The notes: generated by a model not told the origin, from the sequence alone. 64,000 bases of DNA from Ectopseudomonas alcaliphila (GCF_900101755.1 NZ_FNAE01000001.1:1426001-1490000); one strand, 5' to 3'; shown: positions 1-8,233, counted from the first letter of the stretch. Numbers and translations: made by a program.

Positions 1-561
1 ACCTTCGCCCTCGGCACGCTGCTGGCCAGCGGTTGCGTGCTGATCGCCCAGCCCGATCTGATCCACCGGGTCGTCGATGTCACGCCACTGGTATCGGTGG
101 TCATCGGCAGCGTGCTGCTGAGCCTGGTCGGCCTCTACGTGCTGGGCTCCTGGCGCCAGTTCAAGCCCTGGACATTGGGCAAGCTGCACGTCGAATATCC
201 GCGCCTGCCCATCGTCGGTCGCCAACTGCTGGCTGGCCCGCTGGAATTGCTCTGTGCCGCGGCGATCATCTATTTCGCATTGCCGGCCGACAATCATCCC
301 GGCTATCTGGTGGTGCTGGGCGTGTTCCTCGCCTCTTTCTCTTTGGCGCTGCTGTCCCATGCGCCAGGCGGCCTCGGCGTGCTGGAAGTGACCTTCCTCG
401 CCGCTCTGCCGGAGATTCCCGCCGCCGATGTGCTGGCCGCGTTGATCGTGTTCCGCGTGTTCTACCTGCTGCTGCCGTTCGCCCTGTCGCTGCTGGTGGT
501 ACTGGGTTTCGAATGGAGCCAGTGGAAGAGCAAACAGCACAATGCCAACCTGCCGTCCTGA
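1..561 (+). CDS. Flippase-like integral membrane protein, UPF0104/YbhN family (C-terminal part)
   Basis: The frame is open from the left edge, so the N-terminus lies outside the window; 186 residues are visible. The segment has several hydrophobic membrane spans and the family's Pro-Gly-Gly-Leu-Gly-Val-Leu-Glu motif near 364-387. This matches the lysylphosphatidylglycerol synthase transmembrane-region/UPF0104 family, whose members are multi-span inner-membrane proteins of the MprF flippase type. The motif and hydrophobic pattern are seen directly; a lipid-related role is known for some relatives and only inferred here. The stop is 138 bases before the downstream chaperone gene. Confidence 0.75.
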   Translation, partial: TFALGTLLASGCVLIAQPDLIHRVVDVTPLVSVVIGSVLLSLVGLYVLGSWRQFKPWTLGKLHVEYPRLPIVGRQLLAGPLELLCAAAIIYFALPADNHPGYLVVLGVFLASFSLALLSHAPGGLGVLEVTFLAALPEIPAADVLAALIVFRVFYLLLPFALSLLVVLGFEWSQWKSKQHNANLPS

Positions 562-588
562 CGACTCGCCGTCGCTGCGCCACTGACA

Positions 589-594
589 TAGAAT
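589..594 (+). promoter_or_regulatory. Possible -10 box for the yegD-like gene
   Basis: TAGAAT lies about 105 bases before the chaperone start. No good -35 hexamer is visible 17 bases upstream, so this is a weak candidate. Confidence 0.25.
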
Positions 595-699
595 GCGCGG
601 CCATTTTTGTGGCCTGCCATCCCTGGCGGCCACCCTTCGGGCCGTCGCTGCGCGACGTCAAAAATTTCTCCCGTCAATTTTTTCCGGCCCTGCGTTTTC

Positions 700-1965
700 A
701 TGTCCTTTTCTACGCCCGCCCGCGCCTGCGGCATCGACTTCGGTACCTCCAACTCCACCGTCGGCTGGCTACGCCCCGGCCAGGACAGCCTGCTGCCTCT
801 GGAAGACGGCAAGATCACCCTGCCCTCGGTGATCTTCTTCAACACCGAGGAGCGCCGCCCGGTCTATGGCCGCCTGGCCCTGCACGAGTATCTGGAAGGC
901 TATGAGGGGCGCCTGATGCGCTCGCTGAAAAGCCTGCTGGGCTCCAAGCTGCTGAAAAGCGAAACCACCGTGCTCGGCAGCGCCCTGCCGTTCAAGGACC
1001 TGCTCGGCTTCTTCATCGGTGAGCTGAAGAAGCGCGCCGAAGCCCAGGCCGAACGCGCCTTCGAGGAAGTGGTGCTGGGCCGCCCGGTGTTCTTCGTCGA
1101 TGACGACCCGACTGCCGACCAGGAAGCGCAGAACACCCTGGTGGCCGTGGCGCACAAACTCGGCTTCAAGGACGTGTCGTTCCAGTACGAGCCCATCGCC
1201 GCGGCCTTCGACTACGAGTCGAACCTGGACCGCGAGGAGCTGGTGCTGATCGTCGACATCGGCGGCGGTACTTCGGACTTCTCCCTGGTGCGTCTGGCAC
1301 CCGAGCGCCACCACCTGGCGGAGCGTCAGAGCGATATCCTCGCCACCGGCGGTGTGCATATCGGCGGGACCGACTTCGACAAGCAGCTGTCGCTGGCCGG
1401 CGTGATGCCGCTGTTCGGCTATGGCAGCCGGATGAAGAGCGACGCCTTCATGCCCACCAGCTATCACCTCAACCTGGCCACCTGGCACACCATCAATGCC
1501 GTATACGCGCAGAAGACCCAGCTGGCGCTGCAGAACATGCGCTATGACATCGTCGACGCCACCGGCATCGACCGTCTGTTCGGCCTGATCGAACAGCGCG
1601 CCGGGCACTGGCTGGCGATGCAGGTGGAAGAGAGCAAGATCGCCCTCAGCGAGCAGGACGAGCGCCCCATCGATCTGTCACGTGTCGAACCGGGCCTGGT
1701 CGCCGAGCTGACCCGTCCGCTGTTCGAGAGCGCCATCGAGCCGCTGCTCGAACGCATCCGCGCCAGCCTCACCGGGCTGCTCGCCGATGCCGGCGTCAGC
1801 GCCGATCAGGTCGATACGCTGTTCTTCACCGGTGGTTCCAGCGGCGTGCCGGCGCTGCGCCAGAGCGTGGCAGCCATGTTGCCCAAGGCGCGCAGTGTGG
1901 AAGGCAACACCTTTGGCAGCATCGGCAGTGGCCTGGCCATCGAGGCGAAGAAACGCTACGGCTGA
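700..1965 (+). CDS. yegD: Hsp70-family chaperone, YegD type
   Basis: A 421-residue Hsp70-like ATPase. The N-terminal phosphate-1 motif (Gly-Ile-Asp-Phe-Gly-Thr-Ser-Asn-Ser) sits at residues 11-19, the second phosphate motif (Asp-Ile-Gly-Gly-Gly-Thr-Ser-Asp-Phe) near residue 186 and the adenosine loop (Thr-Gly-Gly-Ser-Ser) near 375. The protein ends after the nucleotide-binding domain and lacks the roughly 200-residue substrate-binding domain of DnaK, which is typical of YegD. The ATG at 700 is chosen because it directly precedes the conserved N-terminus; the open frame continues upstream to 607 without family similarity. Clients are unknown. It stands alone, with a 138-base spacer before it. 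Confidence 0.85.
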   Translation: MSFSTPARACGIDFGTSNSTVGWLRPGQDSLLPLEDGKITLPSVIFFNTEERRPVYGRLALHEYLEGYEGRLMRSLKSLLGSKLLKSETTVLGSALPFKDLLGFFIGELKKRAEAQAERAFEEVVLGRPVFFVDDDPTADQEAQNTLVAVAHKLGFKDVSFQYEPIAAAFDYESNLDREELVLIVDIGGGTSDFSLVRLAPERHHLAERQSDILATGGVHIGGTDFDKQLSLAGVMPLFGYGSRMKSDAFMPTSYHLNLATWHTINAVYAQKTQLALQNMRYDIVDATGIDRLFGLIEQRAGHWLAMQVEESKIALSEQDERPIDLSRVEPGLVAELTRPLFESAIEPLLERIRASLTGLLADAGVSADQVDTLFFTGGSSGVPALRQSVAAMLPKARSVEGNTFGSIGSGLAIEAKKRYG

Positions 1966-2033
1966 GGCAGTTGCCCTCATTCTGTTTCCAAATGTGCCCA
2001 TGCGCCGCACCGTCGGTCACAGGGTCTAGGTTT

Positions 2034-2060
2034 ACCCGGTGTTCAATCAGTCCACCGGGT
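2034..2060 (+). other. Stem-loop at the ribosome-binding region of the DUF6152-like gene
   Basis: ACCCGGT (2034-2040) pairs perfectly with ACCGGGT (2054-2060) across a 13-base loop, ending 7 bases before the ATG at 2068. It may modulate translation; no T-run follows, so it is not a typical terminator. Confidence 0.3.
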
Positions 2061-2067
2061 GATCGCC

Positions 2068-2424
2068 ATGCTGAAGAAACTGCTGCTCCTCACCACCGCA
2101 CTTGGCCTGCTGCTGGCTGCCGCCATTGCCCAGGCTCATCACGGCTGGAGTTCCTACGACGCCGATCAGCTCCTGACCCTGGAAGTGCCGCTGCAAAGCG
2201 TCAACTACCGCAACCCGCACGCCGATGTGAGCATCGAGCACGACGGGCGCACCTGGCAGGTGATCCTCGCACCGATCAGCCGCCTGCAGTCACGCGGCCT
2301 GCCCGAAGCTGACCTGACGCAGGGCAAGACCGTGACCATAGTCGGCTACCCGCGCAAGGACGGCACCGCAGAGATCCGCGCCGAGCGCATCATCGTCGAC
2401 GGTCGCACCATCGAACTGCGCTAG
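2068..2424 (+). CDS. Small secreted protein, DUF6152-like
   Basis: 118 residues with a clear signal peptide (Lys-Lys then a Leu/Ala-rich core ending Ala-Gln-Ala at about residue 22). The mature N-terminus starts with His-His-Gly-Trp, a pattern I associate with the DUF6152 family of small periplasmic proteins. The mature part looks like a compact beta domain. An in-frame GTG at 2059 is possible, but the ATG at 2068 places the signal peptide properly. The stop codon touches the ATG of the next gene, so the two are almost certainly co-transcribed. Function unknown; the His pair could bind metal (inference). Confidence 0.7.
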   Translation: MLKKLLLLTTALGLLLAAAIAQAHHGWSSYDADQLLTLEVPLQSVNYRNPHADVSIEHDGRTWQVILAPISRLQSRGLPEADLTQGKTVTIVGYPRKDGTAEIRAERIIVDGRTIELR

Positions 2425-2907
2425 ATGGACAGCCTGATCGCCTGGGCCGCCTGGCTTGAAGCCACGGCCCTGGGTGAGCAGATGCGCAGCTCGGCACTGC
2501 TCTACCCTGCGTTGAACCTGCTGCACCTGCTGGGCCTGGTGCTGCTGCTTGGCCCCATGCTGCTGCTCGATGCACGCCTGCTCGGCGCCGGCCGCGCTTT
2601 CTCCCTGCCTGCCGTATCGCAGGTGCTGACGCCACTGGCAGTGGTCGGCCTCGTATTGCTGCTGGGCAGCGGCTTCTGCCTGTTCGCCGCCGACGCCGGA
2701 CCGCTGACAATTGATCGTCTGCTGCAGCTCAAGCTGCTGCTGATCGTCCTGGGCGTCGCCAATGCTCTGCTGTTTCGTCGCCTGTGGAATTCCCGACTGG
2801 CCAATTGGGACCAGGCCGTACCTGCGCTCGGCCGGGTGCAGGCAGCGCTGTCGCTGCTGATCTGGCTACTGGTGATGAGCCTCGGCCGCCTGCTGGCTTA
2901 CTTCTAG
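2425..2907 (+). CDS. Four-span membrane protein, DUF6644-like
   Basis: 160 residues with about four hydrophobic segments (roughly 28-50, 65-85, 97-115 and 135-155). The ATG at 2425 follows the upstream stop without a gap, which implies translational coupling to the secreted DUF6152-like protein. The length, the N-terminal amphipathic stretch and a Leu-His-Leu-Leu-Gly-Leu motif at the first span fit the DUF6644 family. I infer that the pair works as a periplasmic plus membrane unit; no reaction is known. Confidence 0.65.
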   Translation: MDSLIAWAAWLEATALGEQMRSSALLYPALNLLHLLGLVLLLGPMLLLDARLLGAGRAFSLPAVSQVLTPLAVVGLVLLLGSGFCLFAADAGPLTIDRLLQLKLLLIVLGVANALLFRRLWNSRLANWDQAVPALGRVQAALSLLIWLLVMSLGRLLAYF

Positions 2908-2962
2908 CGCGGCACACTTTGCCTTATCCTGCGCGCCTTTGCCCCAGAACAGGAATGCCCCG

Positions 2963-3496
2963 ATGAAAACCCAGCTGGAAGAACTGATCGCCAAGATAAG
3001 CTCCGGCTGCCTGCCCGAGGACGAGATCGCCCGTATCGCCGACGAGGCCACGCAAGCCTATGCCGACCCGGCCGCCTTCCTCGCCGCCAATCCGGACGTC
3101 AACTACGACGACGAATTCCCCATTCCCCTGGGCGAATGGGTGGTAGTCGGCAGCCTGCCGGACACCGTGCTGTTCCAGGCCGACAGCTATGAAGAACTGT
3201 TCCAGCGCATCACCGAATCCTTCGGCCCGCAGGTGCAGTTCGTGCTCAAGCCCAAGCAACTGGCCAAGACCGAGCCGCTCAAGGCGCTCAATCGCATCCA
3301 GGTGCAGCTCTCGGCGCTATCAGCGGAAACCGGCGGCTACGTGCTGGTGGACTTCAGCGAGCCGCTGGATGACGAGCTGCAGGCGGTGCTGGTGTACGCC
3401 AGCGACCTGCCGCGGGTGATGGAACTGGCAGTGGAAGTGGGCATCTATGCCGCGCCGGCGCTGGAGGCCTTGCAGGCGGCGCAGGAGCAGGCGTGA
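2963..3496 (+). CDS. Conserved hypothetical cytoplasmic protein
   Basis: 177 residues, acidic, without signal peptide or membrane span. I do not recognise a named domain. The start at 2963 follows a CAGGAATGC ribosome-binding region; an in-frame start at 2939 would add only eight residues. The stop overlaps the GTG of the following VOC gene, so the two are translationally coupled. GC-rich codon use matches its neighbours. No function is proposed. Confidence 0.7.
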   Translation: MKTQLEELIAKISSGCLPEDEIARIADEATQAYADPAAFLAANPDVNYDDEFPIPLGEWVVVGSLPDTVLFQADSYEELFQRITESFGPQVQFVLKPKQLAKTEPLKALNRIQVQLSALSAETGGYVLVDFSEPLDDELQAVLVYASDLPRVMELAVEVGIYAAPALEALQAAQEQA

Positions 3497-3921
3497 GCCG
3501 CACGCGCCTGCCGGCTCTGACGCCAGAACTGCAGGTCAGTGATCTGCAGGCCAGCCTGACGTTCTACCAACAGGTGCTGGGTTTCAGCCTGCTGTACCAA
3601 CGCCCCGAGGATGGCTTTGCAGCCATCGCTCTGGGTGAAGCTGCGTTGATGCTGGAACAGATCGACCAACATGCACGGCCAGACGATCCCTGGACAGTCA
3701 TGCCGCTAGATCGCCCGCTGGGGCGCGGCATCAATCTGCAGATCGACGTGGCCGATCTGCAGCCGCTGTATCAGGCGTTGCTCGCCAATGACGTGCCGCT
3801 GCGCCTGCCACCGGAGACGGTGGACTACCGCACTGGCGACAGCTGGGTCAGGGTACGCCAGCTGATGATCCAGGACCCGGATGGTTACCTGCTACGTTTC
3901 AGCCAGGTTCTTGACCACTGA
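3493..3921 (+). CDS. Glyoxalase/bleomycin-resistance (VOC) superfamily protein
   Basis: 142 residues with the VOC fold pattern: an opening beta strand and helix (Leu-Gln-Val-Ser-Asp-Leu-Gln-Ala-Ser), Phe-Tyr-Gln-Gln-Val-Leu-Gly-Phe, and a C-terminal Asp-Pro-Asp-Gly-Tyr-Leu-Leu-Arg-Phe. VOC proteins include glyoxalase I, dioxygenases and drug-binding proteins, so the family name does not fix the substrate. It starts at a GTG overlapping the previous stop by 4 bases. A REP-like repeat lies between it and the convergent alcohol dehydrogenase gene. Confidence 0.85.
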   Translation: MSRTRLPALTPELQVSDLQASLTFYQQVLGFSLLYQRPEDGFAAIALGEAALMLEQIDQHARPDDPWTVMPLDRPLGRGINLQIDVADLQPLYQALLANDVPLRLPPETVDYRTGDSWVRVRQLMIQDPDGYLLRFSQVLDH

Positions 3922-3942
3922 CGCACTCCACGGCTCAGCCCC

Positions 3943-4003
3943 GTAGCCCGGATGAAATCCGGGGCAAGCAGCGCAAGCACCCCCCGGATTGCATCCGGGC
4001 TAC
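3943..4003. repeat. REP-like paired palindrome, CCCGGAT family, copy 1
   Basis: Two inverted arms related to GTAGCCCGGATGCAATCCGGG enclose a short spacer. Each arm is itself palindromic around CCGGAT/ATCCGG. The left arm reads GAAAT where the right arm (reverse strand) reads GCAAT. It lies between convergent genes, and its last bases contain the TAG stop of the iron alcohol dehydrogenase gene. Related copies are at 6594-6652 and 43062-43121. Confidence 0.85.
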
Positions 4004-5169
4004 AAGGTCCCGCGCAGTGCCTTCTCGAACAACACGCTGTACTGCTCGGCGCTAAAGGCGATGGGGTTGGTGCCGGCCGATGGATCGACTTCAGCCATAC
4101 GCCCGACCTGCTCGATACGCGCATCGTCGATGCCGATATCGCCCAGGCTATGGGCGATGCCCACTTCGCCACGCAGCGCCAGCACCCACTCCAGCACCGC
4201 GTCGAAACCGCCGCCAGGCAAGGCCAGGTAGCGCGCCATTTTTTCCATTTGCGGCGCGATCACCGCGCGGTTGGCCACCAGCACGTAGGGCATCAGCACC
4301 GCGTTGAGCAGGCCGTGGTGGGCGTCGTACAGCGCCCCCAGCGGATGCGCCAGCGCATGCATCGCGCCGAGGCCGCGCTGGAAGGCGGTGGCGCCCATGC
4401 TCGACGCCACCAGCATCTGCAGGCGTGCCTCGACATCCGTGCCCTGCGCCACAGCACGCGGCAGGTACTGCTGCACCAGGCGCATGCCTTCCAGGGCGAT
4501 GCCTTCGGCCATGGGATGAAACAGCGGCGAGCAGAAGGCTTCCAGGCTGTGCGACAGCGCGTCCATACCGGTGGCGGCGGTGATCTTCGCCGGCAGGCCG
4601 ACCGTCAGCTCGGGGTCGAGAATCACCAGCGCCGGCAGCATGCGCGCGTGGAAGATGATGCGTTTGATATGCGCAGCATCATCGGTGATCACCGACGCAC
4701 GGCCGACTTCCGAGCCGGTACCGGCGGTGGTCGGCACGGCCACCACCGGCGCCATACCGGCGACATTGACCCGACTGGCGTTGTCGCCAACGTCCTCGAA
4801 ATCCCACAGCGGCCGGTCCTGGCCGACCATCAGGGCGATGGCCTTGCCGGCATCCAGCGCCGAGCCGCCGCCGAAGGCGATCACGCCGTCATGCCCGCCA
4901 GCCTTGAACGCGGCCACGCCATCCATCACGTTGGCACCGGTGGGGTTGCCCTTGATCGCCGAGAACAGCCCGGCCTTCAGTCCGGCGTCGCGGCACTGGC
5001 GCAGCGCCGCGTCGATCATCGGCAGTGCGGCCAGGCCGGGGTCGGTACACAGCAGCGGCGCGCGCATGCCAAGCTGGCGACAGGCCTCGGCCAGCTCGCT
5101 GATGCGGCCAACGCCGACGCGCATCGAGGTCGGGTAGTTCCAGTTCATGCGGTACTGATTCAGGTCCAT
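4000..5169 (-). CDS. Iron-containing alcohol dehydrogenase
   Basis: 389 residues of the group III (iron-activated) alcohol dehydrogenase family. The NAD-binding motif Gly-Gly-Gly-Ser-Ala-Leu-Asp is at 100-106 and Thr-Thr-Ala-Gly-Thr-Gly-Ser-Glu at 147-154. Likely metal ligands are Asp203, His207, His271 and His285, with the family's usual spacing. It oxidises an alcohol to an aldehyde with NAD(P). The gene is the last of a leftward trio after an aldehyde dehydrogenase (10-base gap) and a glutamine synthetase-like ligase, which suggests a hydroxy-amine or gamma-glutamyl amino-alcohol substrate (inference). Its TAG stop falls inside the repeat at 3943-4003. Confidence 0.88.
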   Translation of the reverse strand: MDLNQYRMNWNYPTSMRVGVGRISELAEACRQLGMRAPLLCTDPGLAALPMIDAALRQCRDAGLKAGLFSAIKGNPTGANVMDGVAAFKAGGHDGVIAFGGGSALDAGKAIALMVGQDRPLWDFEDVGDNASRVNVAGMAPVVAVPTTAGTGSEVGRASVITDDAAHIKRIIFHARMLPALVILDPELTVGLPAKITAATGMDALSHSLEAFCSPLFHPMAEGIALEGMRLVQQYLPRAVAQGTDVEARLQMLVASSMGATAFQRGLGAMHALAHPLGALYDAHHGLLNAVLMPYVLVANRAVIAPQMEKMARYLALPGGGFDAVLEWVLALRGEVGIAHSLGDIGIDDARIEQVGRMAEVDPSAGTNPIAFSAEQYSVLFEKALRGTL

Positions 5170-5179
5170 GGCGCGCGCC

Positions 5180-6568
5180 TCACAACTGAGTCTTGAAGTG
5201 AAAGGATTTCGGCCGGGTCAGTTGCTCGTAGCCGACCCGCGACAAGGTGCAGCCGCGCCCGGAGTGCTTCACCCCAGTCCAGGCCAGGCCGGGGTCGAGG
5301 TAGTCGCAGCGGTTGAGAAACACCGTGCCGGCCTCCACCTGGTCAGCCAGGGCCATGGCGGCATGCACGTCGCGGCTGAAGATCGCCGCGGTCAGGCCGA
5401 ACTCGCTGTCGTTCATCAGCGCCAGCGCTTCCTCGTCGCTGGCGACCTTCTGAATGCCCACCACCGGGCCGAAGGATTCCTCGGTCATCACGCGCATTTC
5501 ATGGTTGACGTTGGTCAGCACCTGCGGCGCCAGGTAGGGCGTACCGGGTGCATCCAATGGAAACTCGGCGGGGTCGATATGCGCCTTGGCGCCCTGCTCG
5601 ACCGCTTCGGCGATCTGCGCGCGGACGAAGTCGGCGGCGTCACTGCGGACCAGCGGGCCAAGGGTGGTCTGCGGGTCGTCCGAACGCCCCAGCTTGTACT
5701 GGCGCACCAACGCCACGGCGCGCTCGACGAACTCATCGAACAGCGACTCGTGCACGTAGATGCGCTCGATACCGCAGCAGGACTGCCCGGAATTGAAGAA
5801 GGCGCCGTCGATGGCGGTTTCCACCGCGTGCTGCAGATCGGCATCGGCCCTGACATAGGCCGGGTCCTTGCCACCCAGTTCCAGCCCGACACTGATGAAG
5901 CGTCCTGCAGCAGCGCGCTCGACCATGGCCCCGCCGGGGACCGAACCGGTGAAGGCAACGTGGTCGATGCTCGGTGAGCGAATCAATGCCTCGGTCTCGC
6001 CATGGCTCAGATGCAGGTACTGGAACACGCCTTCGGGCAAGCCGGCTTCGGCGAAGGCTTCGACCATGCGTTCCGCGCAAAGCGGCGTCTGCGCCGAGTG
6101 TTTGAGCAGCACCACGTTGCCCGCCAGCAACGCCGGCATCACCGCATTGACGGCTGTCAGATAGGGGTAGTTCCAGGGCGCGATGATCAAGGCCAGACCC
6201 AGCGGTTCGCGACGAATGAAACGGGTGAAACCGGCCTTGTCCGGCAGGCGGATATCGGCCAGCGAACCCTCGGCGATATCCGCCATATGGCTGGCACGTT
6301 CGACGAAGCCACGAATCTCGCCAGCGGCATAACGGATCGGCCGCCCCATCATCCAGCACAGTTCCTCGGCCAATTGCGCCTCACGCGCGGCGAAGGCTTC
6401 GATGGCGCGCCGGCCGATGGCGATACGCTCGCGCAGCGGCGTCTGCTTCCAGGCCTGCTGCGCCAATTCAGCCTTGGCCAGCGCAACCAGAACCTCGGGA
6501 TTGGACGCCAGGTGACGCTCGACGTAGACCGAGCCGTCGATGGGGGAAATGCATTGCAGCTTGCTCAT
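5180..6568 (-). CDS. NAD(P)-dependent aldehyde dehydrogenase
   Basis: 462 residues of the aldehyde dehydrogenase superfamily. Pro-Trp-Asn-Tyr-Pro is at 131-135, the general base Glu230 in Gly-Leu-Glu-Leu-Gly-Gly-Lys, and the catalytic Cys264 in Gly-Gln-Ser-Cys. The start at 6568 gives the expected N-terminus (Ser-Lys-Leu-Gln-Cys); the frame continues upstream through a repeat and is not coding there. It should convert the aldehyde made by the neighbouring iron alcohol dehydrogenase to the acid. It resembles succinate-semialdehyde/gamma-glutamyl aldehyde dehydrogenases, but the substrate is not fixed by sequence. Confidence 0.88.
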   Translation of the reverse strand: MSKLQCISPIDGSVYVERHLASNPEVLVALAKAELAQQAWKQTPLRERIAIGRRAIEAFAAREAQLAEELCWMMGRPIRYAAGEIRGFVERASHMADIAEGSLADIRLPDKAGFTRFIRREPLGLALIIAPWNYPYLTAVNAVMPALLAGNVVLLKHSAQTPLCAERMVEAFAEAGLPEGVFQYLHLSHGETEALIRSPSIDHVAFTGSVPGGAMVERAAAGRFISVGLELGGKDPAYVRADADLQHAVETAIDGAFFNSGQSCCGIERIYVHESLFDEFVERAVALVRQYKLGRSDDPQTTLGPLVRSDAADFVRAQIAEAVEQGAKAHIDPAEFPLDAPGTPYLAPQVLTNVNHEMRVMTEESFGPVVGIQKVASDEEALALMNDSEFGLTAAIFSRDVHAAMALADQVEAGTVFLNRCDYLDPGLAWTGVKHSGRGCTLSRVGYEQLTRPKSFHFKTQL

Positions 6569-6593
6569 AAGGTGCTCCATAAACCTTGCACGC

Positions 6594-6652
6594 GCAGCCC
6601 GGATGCAATCCGGGACACTCGACGAAACCGCCCCGGATTGCATCCGGGCTAC
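6594..6652. repeat. REP-like paired palindrome, CCCGGAT family, copy 2
   Basis: Arms related to GTAGCCCGGATGCAATCCGGG in inverted orientation, within the 95-base gap between the ligase and aldehyde dehydrogenase genes. The left arm starts GCAG rather than GTAG. The position inside a probable operon could create an mRNA hairpin that sets the relative levels of the two messages. Confidence 0.85.
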
Positions 6653-6663
6653 GGACGGTGGGA

Positions 6664-8037
6664 TCAGATGATTTCGAAGTAGCGGTCCAGCTCCCAGTCG
6701 CTGACATGGCGGCGGTACTCGCGCTCTTCCCATTCGCGGCTGGCGGCGAAGTGCTCGACGAAGGCATCGCCGAACAGCTCGCGGGCCGCCTGCGAACCTT
6801 TCAGGCGCTGCGCGGCGTCCCACAGGGTGCGCGGCAGCGCCAGCTCCTCGGGATGCTTGACCGCGTAGGCATTACCGCTGACCGGCTCGGTCGGCTCCCA
6901 CTCCTGCATGACGCCGTAAAGGCCAGAGCCGATGGCCACCGACAGCGCCAGGAAGGGGTTGCCGTCGGCAGCGCCGAGGCGATACTCCTGGCGCTGCGAC
7001 TTGTCGCCACCGGGAATCACCCGCAGCGCCGCAGTGCGGTTCTCCACGCCCCAGGTGGCGTCGGTGGGCGCCCAGAAACCGGGAATCAGCCGTCGGTAGC
7101 TGTTCAAGGTCGGCGCCACCATGCACAAAAATTCCGGCATCAGCCGCTGCTGCCCAGCGAGAAAATGGCGCTGCAGCTTGCTCATGTTGTGCGCCTGCGT
7201 CGGGTCGTAGAAGGCCGACTTGTCACTGCTGCGATCACGCAGCGAGACGTGAATGTGCCCGCTCTGTCCGGGGTACTTGCCCGACCACTTGGCCATGAAG
7301 GTGGCCATCAGGCCGTTGCGCTGCGCCAGCACCTTCATGAAGGTCTTGAACAGCGCACCCTTGTCCGCCGCCGCCTCGGCGCGGTCGACGGCAATCGCCG
7401 CCTCGAGCACGCCCGGCCCGGTCTCGGTGTGCAGGCCCTCGATGGGAAAATCCATGGTCTCACCCATCTCGAGGATCTGGTGGTACAACTCGGCATGCAC
7501 CGAGTTGCGGATCATCGAGTAGCCGAACCAGTCCGGGGTGAACGGCTTGAGGTCGCGAAAGCCCTTGGCCCGCGCCGAGTCCGGGGTTTCATCGAACATG
7601 AAGAACTCGTACTCCAGCGCCGCATAGGGTTCGAAGCCCATGTCCTGGCAACGCTGGATCACCCGGCGCAGGGTGCCGCGCGGGCACACCGCCTCGGCCT
7701 GCTGGTCGAACTCGGCGAGAAACAGCAGCATGCCGTTCTCGAAGGGAATCTCGCGGCAGGTGTGCGGCAGAATGCGCACCGGCGCGTCCGGGTAGCCACT
7801 GTGCCAGCCGGTGTACTGGGCGTTGTCGTAGAGCTGGTCCTTGACGTCCCAGCCGAGCACCACATCGCAGAAGGCGAAACCGTGCTCCAGGGCAGAGAAG
7901 AACTTGCTGCGACTCATGTACTTGCCGCGCATCACCCCATCGTTGTCGAACAGACCGACCTTGACGTGGCTCAGGCCACGCTCCTCGACGATGCGCCGGG
8001 CCTCGCCGACGGTCTTTACATCCCGTGGTTTGAACAT
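6664..8037 (-). CDS. Glutamine synthetase-family ligase (gamma-glutamyl amine/amino-alcohol synthetase type)
   Basis: 457 residues. Glutamine synthetase motifs are present: Leu-Glu-Tyr-Glu-Phe-Phe at 141-146 (metal-binding Glu), Glu-Thr-Gly-Pro-Gly at 205-209, Gly-His-Ile-His-Val at 260-264, Asn-Ser-Tyr-Arg-Arg-Leu at 312-317 and Glu-Asn-Arg-Thr-Ala near 332. The sequence is of the PuuA/IpuC/GlnA-like side group rather than the housekeeping GlnA. Such enzymes join glutamate to a polyamine, ethanolamine or amino alcohol using ATP. With the downstream aldehyde and alcohol dehydrogenases it forms a plausible glutamylation-oxidation route. First gene of the trio; a 231-base spacer upstream should hold the promoter. 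Confidence 0.85.
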   Translation of the reverse strand: MFKPRDVKTVGEARRIVEERGLSHVKVGLFDNDGVMRGKYMSRSKFFSALEHGFAFCDVVLGWDVKDQLYDNAQYTGWHSGYPDAPVRILPHTCREIPFENGMLLFLAEFDQQAEAVCPRGTLRRVIQRCQDMGFEPYAALEYEFFMFDETPDSARAKGFRDLKPFTPDWFGYSMIRNSVHAELYHQILEMGETMDFPIEGLHTETGPGVLEAAIAVDRAEAAADKGALFKTFMKVLAQRNGLMATFMAKWSGKYPGQSGHIHVSLRDRSSDKSAFYDPTQAHNMSKLQRHFLAGQQRLMPEFLCMVAPTLNSYRRLIPGFWAPTDATWGVENRTAALRVIPGGDKSQRQEYRLGAADGNPFLALSVAIGSGLYGVMQEWEPTEPVSGNAYAVKHPEELALPRTLWDAAQRLKGSQAARELFGDAFVEHFAASREWEEREYRRHVSDWELDRYFEII

Positions 8038-8233
8038 GCTACCCCCTGTGTCTTGTTGTTATCGCGGGCGGGGTCAGCGAAGGGCTGGGCATCCATGACC
8101 GGCCAGGCAAGGCCGACGACGCACGAGCGCAGCACGACGCGTGTGACAGCGTCCGTTTCAGGCTCATAGAGTGTGGTACAGGATTGCCGGGATGGCAGGG
8201 GGATGGGCAGAAAAATAGACGATGACGATCAAG

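Noticed and set aside
3952..5196. 414-codon open frame opposite the iron alcohol dehydrogenase
   Set aside because: His/Arg/Gln-rich antisense artefact; the dehydrogenase on the minus strand has all metal ligands.
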